The notes under the pieces were generated by a model. That model had not been told where the DNA came from, made no database searches, and saw nothing but the letters and a program-made list of their open reading frames with translations. DNA of 5,282 bases, taken from the NCBI GenBank assembly GCA_020629335.1, contig JAHDDN010000401.1, forward strand, positions 1-5,282, read 5' to 3'. Below are positions 1 through 5,282 of the stretch, piece after piece. Source of the stretch: Chitinophagales bacterium (lineage in GTDB: Bacteria; Bacteroidota; Bacteroidia; Chitinophagales; UBA2359). How positions within the stretch are numbered: the stretch's first letter is position 1; each line of letters begins with the position of its first letter. The position numbers were made by a program, and so were the translations under genes.

Positions 1-2152
1 CATGATTATTAGTAAAAGTATTACGGAACAAAGTATTATCATCATCCGTATTAAATTCTGTATTCTCAGTAGTGATTCCTATTTTATATCCTTCAAACTC
101 GTTATCCGAAATGGAGTATCTACTCCCTCCTTCTAACCATATTCCCCAAGCATCTTCGGGAAGGCCATTATCTGATATAAAATCTTCATCCCCTATCATC
201 AAGTTATTCTGGAAATTCATCGTAATCCCATTTCCTACTACACCATAGAGATTATTGACGAATGAGTTTTGTGTATGTACATCATCATTAGGGTCAGTAT
301 CTCCATTAATATCTAGGATATAAGAGGAAAAACCGACCTCTGTATTATCAAATTTGATCGCTGTACCATAGTTATCAAATACACAAGCATTATGGACATT
401 GTAGGTAGCATTTCTGCTATAGATAGCTTCACTATCTTCCCATGTTCCATAGCTATCATAAACAGCAGTATCAAATTCAACTTCATCACCGACATTAGCA
501 TTTTTGTTACGGAATGTACAAGCATCAAATGTAACGCCATTCACTGCCCACATCGTTACATTTTGCTCATATAAATCATCTATCCAAGGGACTGTTCTTT
601 CAAAACTACAATTATTAAATCTACTTAAATTTAAATGCTCATATTCCATGAAGGCAACATCTCTCTTATTATTTCTAAAGGTGCTTTCATTAGCTAAAAC
701 CAATCCTCCAAATGACTGAGGAGCCTCATAACAATTATCATAATAGTTATGAACGACTGTTCTAATACCACATTCTGCATCTTCGATTACTGCATTTTCC
801 AAAATAATTGTAGCTGTAAAACAGCCATTGTCTTCAAACTCATTATTAGGTATACAATCACTGTTTAAAGCAAGTAATGCTCCTGATAAATCAAACATAT
901 TAGTATGAAGATAATCTTTATTTCCTTCTAAGAAAATCCCTTCCCATTTATCACAAGCAGCTGTAATCTCGCCTTCCTCTAAAATTAACCTTGCTCCCTG
1001 CTCTACAATTATTTTACCTTCATTTGGCATTTCCAAATGACATTGAATGCTTAGTGTATTACCAGTTTTTACAATAATATCATTATAAACTCTCATCTCA
1101 AAATCCCAAACCTCATCTTCGTTTATCTCAATTGGAATTGAGGAGTAGGGGCATGATATAAGCTCTCCATTATCATTATCCAAATAGTTAAAAGATAAAT
1201 TATTGGCATTAGCATAATCTTGAAGCCAACTAGCCATATTCGGTTTGTTATTAACAAATTGTTTAGCCGAAGATATAGATAAGTTACGATGTACTCTACC
1301 TAACTGAAGTGGTGATAAATAATTAGAAACAGCAGTACTCCCCATTAAATTATTTGTACAGTATGATTCTAGTTCATATTTAATATCATCGTTTTCATCA
1401 TCTTCTAGTATAATAATACAACTTTTTTCAGCAGGATTTTCGCTTAATGGTTTACAAGCCCAAGCTTTGCAATGTGGCATAGGTGTAAATCCACCACATT
1501 CAATATCATCTCCCCATATATCGTATAAAAAGTCTCGACCTCCTGATTGTGTAAAAAAAGATGTAGTGTTAATAGTAGTACCCTTTTCTAGCTCATAGCA
1601 GCAAGTAGGCTCATAGGTATGACTGAGATAAACGTTATGTAATATCTCATGCAAAAGATTCTTAGCCATCGGATCTACATAATCATTGCCTACGCCTGGA
1701 CTTGAAAAAGTTTTATAAGTACTCGCAAAAATAACACGCTGATCTCTTCCCATATCAGTATAGCTTGGATAAGATCCTTGCCCACCATTTCCCTGTGAAT
1801 TTTCACCATGAAATAAAATGTTTAGCTCTGTATGTTCATAATTTTTGTGATTGTTATAATTATCGCTATTACTTGCTGGGAGGCCAAAACCCGCAGCATC
1901 AATCTTGTAATCAATATCAACTAAATTAATCCTTAATTTTGAGTCTAATATATGACAATCACCACAAACACATTCTAGTATAGAATTATTATCTGATGGC
2001 GAAGATAAATTACTTAGTATCCAATTCATTCTTTTAAATAATTTGTAAATAAACTCATCATGATCAGGATTATTCTCTTCAAAATTGTCTATGCCAACAT
2101 TGGAGTTATTGGGGTCCGCATCTTGAATAACAATCAATCGAGTATTAATTCT
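1..2152 (-). CDS. Secreted M43/pappalysin-like zinc metallopeptidase with beta-helix domain, main body (C-terminus beyond window, separated from N-terminus by a frame break)
   Basis: I read about 717 codons without a stop on the minus strand from 2152 to the left edge. The peptidase domain carries HEILHNVYLSH (1651-1619), which keeps the three histidine zinc ligands and the catalytic glutamate of the HExxHxxGxxH signature. A Met-turn-like NNLMGS (Met codon 1345-1343) is followed by 'YLSPLQLGRVHRNL', as in Bacteroidota members of MEROPS family M43. Cysteines cluster around both motifs (ECVCGDC, CCYE, IECGG, HCKAWAC), suggesting disulfides and export. From about 1115 leftward, 'VWDFEMRVYNDIIVK' opens a region rich in N/F/G rungs (FRNN, FNNCSF, FDACTFRNKN, ISDNEFEG) typical of a right-handed parallel beta-helix. 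A T9SS sorting domain is expected beyond the left edge but is not visible. The natural start lies upstream in another frame; the first ATG in this frame is at 2029 and would lose the start of the peptidase domain. The family assignment is from recall of the motifs, not a search. Confidence 0.85.
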
Positions 2153-2388
2153 TTAAATGGTATAGAGGTATTATCTGGAATGTAAGTATCTTGAAAAGTA
2201 GTTAGCGAAGAATTTAATAAAGGATGATTACAGTGAGCACTCATTAAAAAGGTAGTATTATCTTCCTCAAGAATTCCGCCAAAACACTCTTGCCCATAAG
2301 TTTGATTATTTGGTATAATCATTAGGCTTAAAAATAGTAAAATCATTAGTCCCGAATAGGGAATAATTTTGACAAGTGATGCCCCCAA
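2134..2388 (-). CDS. N-terminal fragment (signal peptide) of the metallopeptidase, frame-shifted from its body
   Basis: This 84-residue frame starts at TTG (2388-2386) and stops at TGA (2136-2134). Residues 1-33 look like a signal peptide: Lys7, then a hydrophobic core 'LMILLFLSLMII', with likely cleavage near 'QTYGQ|ECFGG'. The rest (ECFGGILEEDN...TYIPDNTSIPFKE) looks like the short pro-region found before the first strand of Bacteroidota M43-like peptidases. After 'IPFK' this frame ends within five codons, while the -1 frame continues with 'RINTRLIVIQDAD', the expected first strand of the peptidase. It is therefore most likely the amino end of the gene to its left rather than a separate small protein. 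The start is uncertain: there is no in-frame ATG before the hydrophobic core, ATG 2346 lacks a charged n-region, and ATG 2428 (ATGAAAAAA) reaches this frame only if the C8 tract loses one base. Confidence 0.65.
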   Translation of the reverse strand: MGASLVKIIPYSGLMILLFLSLMIIPNNQTYGQECFGGILEEDNTTFLMSAHCNHPLLNSSLTTFQDTYIPDNTSIPFKELILD

Positions 2389-2408
2389 ATTGATATAGGG
2401 GGGGGCAT
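2379..2408 (-). repeat. Inverted repeat with C8 homopolymer at the metallopeptidase start
   Basis: ATGCCCCC (2379-2386) is exactly complementary to GGGGGCAT (2401-2408), giving an 8-bp GC-rich stem with a 14-nt loop. On the coding (minus) strand the right arm is part of a run of eight C (2405-2398). The hairpin overlaps the TTG start at 2388 and lies just after a plausible ATGAAAAAA start at 2428. In the mRNA it would hide the early codons or a start. Neither side has a U-tract typical of an intrinsic terminator, so a role in translation, or no role, is as likely as termination. Confidence 0.55.
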
Positions 2409-2583
2409 AAATAAGTTAATTTTTTCATTTGAAAAGATTTAAGGTTAAAAAATATTGTTTAGTTCTCCAACTAAGCAGATAATTACTAAATGGGTTTTAT
2501 ATACTCCCGAAAAAGGTAAGAAGGGGAAGAGTATGGTTTAATACTAAAATTGGGTAAGTTGTTATGCTAATATAAGTAATCTA

Positions 2584-2599
2584 ATTTGTTTTTACAAAT
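2584..2599. repeat. Short hairpin ATTTGT-TTTT-ACAAAT
   Basis: A 6-bp perfect stem with a four-T loop in AT-rich sequence upstream of the metallopeptidase gene. It is weak and could be chance in such a composition. Confidence 0.3.
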
Positions 2600-2619
2600 A
2601 TTAAATTAATTTCACTTTG

Positions 2620-2631
2620 ATGTTATAACAT
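2620..2631. promoter_or_regulatory. 12-bp perfect palindrome, possible operator
   Basis: ATGTTATAACAT is identical to its own reverse complement. It lies about 190 bp upstream of the ATG at 2428 on the minus strand, in the region where a promoter for the metallopeptidase would be expected. Symmetry of this kind suits a dimeric repressor or activator, but no named regulator is indicated and AT-rich palindromes of this length also occur by chance. Confidence 0.25.
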
Positions 2632-2636
2632 TATAA

Positions 2637-2667
2637 ATGATGATTAATGCGTAATGATGAATGATGA
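2637..2667. repeat. ATGATGA micro-repeats
   Basis: ATGATGA occurs at 2637-2643, 2654-2660 and 2661-2667, the last two adjacent. It is a short low-complexity tract at the AT-rich side of the composition change. Confidence 0.45.
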
Positions 2668-2790
2668 ATTTTCATTGCTAATCAGAGAGTTTTACTTATG
2701 TCGCATTGGTTTCGGAGGTGCAAGCTTGGGTGATAGATCACTGTGCGCCTGCGGCTCCCGTGATGACAGTTTTTTTTTTAAAGAAATTTT

Positions 2791-2829
2791 CTCCTGTAGA
2801 GACGTTGCAGTGCAACATCTCTACGGGAG
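2791..2829. repeat. 39-bp near-perfect palindrome (REP-like dispersed element)
   Basis: Two 19-bp arms flank a single central G (2810). Seventeen of 19 positions pair; the exceptions are T2795/G2825 and C2803/A2817, each a G-U wobble in one of the two RNA strands. The core GTAGAGACGTTGCA and its complement match, from memory, a palindromic repeat scattered between genes of many Bacteroidota and cyanobacteria. AGAAAT (2782-2787) and ATTTCT (2831-2836) extend the pairing past a small internal loop. It sits about 70 bp past the stop of the minus-strand gene and could act as a bidirectional hairpin ending or protecting that mRNA, although no U-tract follows on either strand. Confidence 0.7.
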
Positions 2830-2840
2830 TATTTCTCTGA

Positions 2841-2893
2841 CAGTGAGCACAGCGAACGATCTGACGTCTCTCAGCGAGCGCAGCGAACGGTCT
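2841..2893. repeat. Two 22-bp direct repeats, 31-bp period
   Basis: Copy 1 is 2841-2862 and copy 2 is 2872-2893. They share 19 of 22 bases, including the invariant CAGCGAACG core, and differ only by T/C, A/G and A/G transitions. The second copy ends 5 bp before the stop codon of the neighbouring gene. The GC-rich stretch 2741-2769 before the T10 run has a similar composition, but I could not align it convincingly as a third copy. Confidence 0.6.
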
Positions 2894-2898
2894 CTCCT

Positions 2899-4425
2899 CT
2901 AAAAGCGCAGCAATCGCTCCACCCCAAGCAGCCCCCCATCCTCATACAACTGCAAAAAATAAACCCCTTGCTCAAAAGCAGACAAATCAAGCTCCACAGA
3001 AGCCCTATTCTCTGCTACCTTTTCCCCCTTCACCAAACGACCCGAAACATCATAAACCTGATAAGATAAATCCGTCGATAAAATAGCCGATAAATCTAAA
3101 CGAAATACACCACTGGATGGATTGGGATAGACTGAAAAAGATGCAGACTTTTTAAGAACATCTTCTTGATTAGTAATCACCAAAGAACTACAATCGCTAT
3201 TTTCTTCAAACTCTCCTTCACAATTCACTTTAAATACCCATATATCATGTAAAAATTTATTTTCTGCTATACTTTGGCCAATACCTATAAAACCACCATC
3301 TAAAGTAGGCTGTATATCATATAACAGATTATCATCTACCAAACTATAATAATAATCTTCCTTATCCCATATCAATTCCCCATCTTTACTTACTCTTGCC
3401 AACCATGCCCTCCTGACTGTGTCTATACTTTCTCTATGGATTCCTCCTATGATAAAACTACTATCCACTAACTCTTTTATACTCATAACATATTTATTAT
3501 CTCCTTCAATAGCTAATTCCCAAATGGTATTACCTAAAGTATCTATCTTGACTAAATGATTAGGCCAAAAAGAATTTGGAGGTATCGCTATATTTTGAGA
3601 ATATGGATAAACAAAATTACCATCCATTGTTCGAATAATTTGGCCAATACCATGTCCATCTTCTTCCTGTAATATTAGTTCATTGTCAATATTGCCATTG
3701 GCATCAAGGCTTAAAAAAGCAAAAGGGGTACTACTATTTAAGCCTTGTTCTCTTTGTTGGTAAGTAGCTAATACCCTATCATTATCTAACATCACAAGAT
3801 TGGAACCTATATCATCTTCATTATCTACCCCAAAGGTCTTTTCCCATAATAGTTCTCCATCAGTAGAAACTTTTGTTATATAAGCGTCAAAATGAAATTC
3901 TAAGCTACCATCTAAACCCTTTCTTCCAATTGTTAAATAGCTACCTTCTGATGTATATCCACTTCTACTACCAATTTCATAAGAATCCTCATCACCTATC
4001 ATTTTACTCCATAAAGTATCACCATTTATATCAAACTTCATCATTCTACAATCGGTCGCAAAGCCAGAGTAGGCATAGCTCCCTCCCCAAATTAGATGAT
4101 CATCAGGTGTTTTATTAAAACTACCATATTGACCAGCATAATAGTTACCTAAAGTATCTATATAAGCTTTATGTTGAATTACATTCGCCTCATTATCTAT
4201 TTGACTTAATAAGATACCTTGAAAACCATAGTCTACTAATTCACCATTTTCATAAATCCCATCTAAATAGCCACTACATAACCAATAAGTAGTGTCCGAG
4301 ACTGCAAATAAGTTAAATCCAGTCTCAGTATCATTTTCATGATCTATTAATACATTAAAGGTTGTTTGCCCCTCTAGTGTAATAGACAGTATAAAAAATA
4401 CAATTAAGCATATCAAATTTCGCAT
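2899..4425 (-). CDS. Secreted beta-propeller-like protein with T9SS type A sorting domain
   Basis: Function unknown; probably a surface or exported protein moved across the outer membrane by the type IX system. The 508 residues start at ATG 4425; the adjacent TTG one codon earlier is less likely. Residues 1-20 form a signal peptide (MRNLICLIVFFILSITLEGQ). Residues about 30-410 contain repeated units with the pattern DGGFI.iG...D.W..Kvd..G...W.k: NGDTLWSK (134-141), DGELLWEK (189-196), LGNTIWEL (297-304), DGELIWDK (348-355) and DGGFIGIGQS...DIWVFKVNCEGE (376-405). This suggests a six- to seven-bladed propeller. A spacer leads to the sorting domain from about 430 (VYPNPSSG, YQVYDVSGRLV, FEQGVYFLQL, ending ERLLRF). 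No catalytic residues are recognised. The gene starts 47 bp after the preceding gene with a hairpin in between and no Shine-Dalgarno site. The sorting-domain DNA (2899-3060) is about 49% GC against about 30% in the body. Confidence 0.88.
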   Translation of the reverse strand: MRNLICLIVFFILSITLEGQTTFNVLIDHENDTETGFNLFAVSDTTYWLCSGYLDGIYENGELVDYGFQGILLSQIDNEANVIQHKAYIDTLGNYYAGQYGSFNKTPDDHLIWGGSYAYSGFATDCRMMKFDINGDTLWSKMIGDEDSYEIGSRSGYTSEGSYLTIGRKGLDGSLEFHFDAYITKVSTDGELLWEKTFGVDNEDDIGSNLVMLDNDRVLATYQQREQGLNSSTPFAFLSLDANGNIDNELILQEEDGHGIGQIIRTMDGNFVYPYSQNIAIPPNSFWPNHLVKIDTLGNTIWELAIEGDNKYVMSIKELVDSSFIIGGIHRESIDTVRRAWLARVSKDGELIWDKEDYYYSLVDDNLLYDIQPTLDGGFIGIGQSIAENKFLHDIWVFKVNCEGEFEENSDCSSLVITNQEDVLKKSASFSVYPNPSSGVFRLDLSAILSTDLSYQVYDVSGRLVKGEKVAENRASVELDLSAFEQGVYFLQLYEDGGLLGVERLLRF

Positions 4426-4440
4426 CAAAAATGGATTTAA

Positions 4441-4464
4441 AGGGGCTACTAAAAAGCAGCCCCT
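4441..4464 (-). terminator. Hairpin between the two T9SS genes, terminator or attenuator
   Basis: AGGGGCTACT (4441-4450) pairs with AGCAGCCCCT (4455-4464) around a 4-base loop; nine of ten pairs are Watson-Crick on the DNA and the tenth falls at 4448/4457. On the minus strand the stem begins 8 bases after the TAA of the upstream gene and is followed by TTTAAATCC, only a short U-run. It fits an intrinsic terminator for the upstream gene. It also lies 15 bp before the ATG of the next gene, so if both are co-transcribed it would reduce or control read-through. Confidence 0.65.
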
Positions 4465-4472
4465 AATTGATT

Positions 4473-5219
4473 TTATCTAAGAATAACTAATCGGCTCATA
4501 GCCATCAGTTGACCTTTATCTACTAACTTAAGTAAGTAAGTGCCTTCTTTTAAGTCACTTACATCCAGCACTTGGAAAGATGAATTAATTACTTCTTCTT
4601 TGACTAAACGATTACTCATATCATAAAATGACAAAACGCCACTCCTTACATTAGAAGCCAATTGTACTTTATCAACGCTTGGATTAGGGCTCAATACCAA
4701 CTCTAAATTAGATGGTTGTAATATAGGTTTCGTTGCTTCCATCCTTTTATTACTTGTAAGCGTTTCCCAATCAGGTATTTCAATTGGGAAGCTTTCTCCT
4801 AACCAATAGGTCAAAACATTTTCTGCTCTGCTAGCACTACTGTAATCAGTTGCTGCAATCGTTCTTATCATTGACTCATTTACTAATGAGGAAGTATTAT
4901 CTATATCATGCAAGATTAATTCTAAATCTTTATAAGTACTTAAAGCACCATCATCAATTGGTAGTTCTTCCAATACATCTTCCACAGCATCCAAATTATC
5001 TAAGATAAAATGCAGCTTTCTTCTTTCCAAAGTAGCATGAATGCCTTCTTCGTTTTCTAAAAGTGCTGCTGCTTGAACCAAATCATTAGCGTTACGATAA
5101 TCTTCTACTAAAGCGCCAATGGTATTGGTTCTTTCTCCCTCTAATTGTCTAGCATAAGCATAAATTGTTTCTATCGCTGGTATTTCTCCTGAACTTTGAA
5201 TTTGGTTGAATATATTCAT
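4473..5219 (-). CDS. T9SS type A sorting domain protein, probable C-terminal remnant of a larger secreted protein
   Basis: The frame runs 248 residues from ATG 5219 to TAA at 4473. Residues 1-140 are predicted largely helical and acidic ('AIETIYAYARQLEGER', 'VEDVLEELPIDD'). Residues about 174-248 form a T9SS sorting domain (LVLSPNPSVDKVQL, SFYDMSNRLVKEE, LKEGTYLLKL, ending RLVILR). There is no signal peptide although T9SS cargo needs Sec export first. Upstream the same frame reads FFEDNNLSWGRSLSKL, then TAA (5234-5232), then NTTY and the ATG. This suggests a nonsense mutation or a truncation of a longer gene. A helical segment before the sorting domain is, as I recall, the layout at the end of M43-plus-beta-helix proteins like the one at the left of this window. 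No Shine-Dalgarno site supports the ATG. A genuine short intracellular protein is possible but less likely. Confidence 0.7.
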   Translation of the reverse strand: MNIFNQIQSSGEIPAIETIYAYARQLEGERTNTIGALVEDYRNANDLVQAAALLENEEGIHATLERRKLHFILDNLDAVEDVLEELPIDDGALSTYKDLELILHDIDNTSSLVNESMIRTIAATDYSSASRAENVLTYWLGESFPIEIPDWETLTSNKRMEATKPILQPSNLELVLSPNPSVDKVQLASNVRSGVLSFYDMSNRLVKEEVINSSFQVLDVSDLKEGTYLLKLVDKGQLMAMSRLVILR

Positions 5220-5282
5220 ATAAGTAGTATTTTAAAGTTTGGACAGACTCCTCCCCCAAGATAAGTTATTATCTTCAAAAAA
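5220..5282 (-). pseudogene. Possible in-frame upstream continuation of the T9SS remnant, interrupted by TAA
   Basis: Minus-strand codons from 5282 read FFEDNNLSWGRSLSKL, stop at 5234-5232, and then NTTY leading directly into the ATG at 5219. The residues look protein-like and share the frame of the downstream gene. Only 16 codons are visible, and another minus-strand frame is also open over most of this stretch, so the evidence is slight. If it is not coding, this is simply the 5' leader of the gene; I see no clear promoter in it. Confidence 0.3.

Larger units (their letters stand above)
2429..2898. other. Gene-free intergenic region with repeats
   Basis: No credible gene lies here. The right-to-left order is: GC-rich block (about 2700-2898, roughly 50% GC by hand count) with two direct repeats, a 39-bp palindrome and a T10 run (2770-2779); then an AT-rich block (2429-2700) with a 12-bp palindrome, a small 6-bp hairpin (2584-2599) and ATGATGA micro-repeats. 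An open frame on the plus strand across 2654-2902 consists largely of the repeats and has no protein-like character. The region must hold the end of the upstream transcript and the promoter of the metallopeptidase gene, but I see no clear match to the Bacteroidota TTG...TAnnTTTG promoter; 'TAATATTTG' on the minus strand near 2600 is the nearest and has one base too many in the spacer. Confidence 0.7.

Noticed and set aside
313..719. Short open frames on both strands within 313-719
   Set aside because: They overlap the long minus-strand metallopeptidase frame, which has coherent beta-helix sequence; the short ones are shadows in other frames.
2134..2160. Programmed -1 ribosomal frameshift
   Set aside because: The TTTAAA is in the wrong register for tandem slippage, and the -1 frame has TAA exactly there (2155-2153).
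2306..2428. 40-codon peptide from ATG 2428 (MKKLTYLCPP...)
   Set aside because: It has no recognisable signal or domain after the C-tract and overlaps the signal-peptide frame; more useful as evidence for a start or switch than as a separate gene.
2637..2893. CRISPR array or tandem-repeat locus
   Set aside because: There are only two 22-bp copies with a 9-bp gap, no spacer series and no cas genes.
2654..2902. 82-codon plus-strand open frame in the intergenic region
   Set aside because: It runs through the T10 tract, the palindrome and the direct repeats; the translation (FFFKEIF..., SLSERSERSLL) is repeat-derived, with no domain or start signal.
3873..4118. 81-codon plus-strand open frame
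   Set aside because: It is antisense to the intact propeller-like gene and has a composition (Y/H/S/Q-rich) typical of a reverse-strand shadow.

Overview
The window looks like an AT-rich chromosome segment of a Bacteroidota member, most likely from the Saprospiria/Cytophagia side of the phylum. This rests on secreted proteins that end in type IX secretion (T9SS) type A C-terminal sorting domains (PNPS start, 'YDVSGRLV' or 'YDMSNRLV', 'G.Y.L.L' and a basic end), on the absence of Shine-Dalgarno sites before the starts, and on about 30% GC in the coding bodies. The genus cannot be read from the sequence. All recognisable genes lie on the minus strand, so transcription runs from the right edge to the left edge.

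Right part (5282-4473): the C-terminal part of a T9SS cargo protein, a helical segment followed by a sorting domain. It has no signal peptide. The same frame stays open upstream of the ATG to the window edge apart from one TAA, so it may be the tail of a larger gene that has been cut. A strong 10-bp hairpin (4441-4464) fills most of the 47-bp gap to the next gene.

Middle (4425-2899): an intact secreted protein of 508 residues. It has a signal peptide, repeated 'DGGFI.GG...W..K.d..G...W.K' units that suggest a beta-propeller, and a T9SS sorting domain. GC rises from about 30% to about 50% at its sorting domain and stays high through the downstream repeat block.

Gene-free stretch (2429-2898): an AT-rich half with short palindromes and ATGATGA micro-repeats, then a GC-rich half. 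The GC-rich half holds a 39-bp near-perfect palindrome around GTAGAGACGTTGCA and two 22-bp direct repeats. These look like dispersed extragenic elements.

Left part (2428-1): a large secreted metallopeptidase gene that runs off the left edge. The signal peptide and N-terminus lie in one frame (2388-2134). The body lies in another frame that is open from 2152 to base 1: an M43/pappalysin-like zinc peptidase domain with HEILHNVYLSH, a Met-turn-like NNLMGS, then a parallel beta-helix. One missing A near 2151-2154 would join the two frames. A C8 tract at the start, inside a hairpin, is a second possible frame switch. The gene is either a pseudogene, a phase-variable gene or carries a sequencing error.

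Together the window reads as a run of surface or exported T9SS cargo genes, at least one and perhaps two of them broken, separated by repeats. No complete new enzymatic system is evident. The most distinctive points are the frame breaks, the altered zinc motif and the GC-shifted sorting domain.
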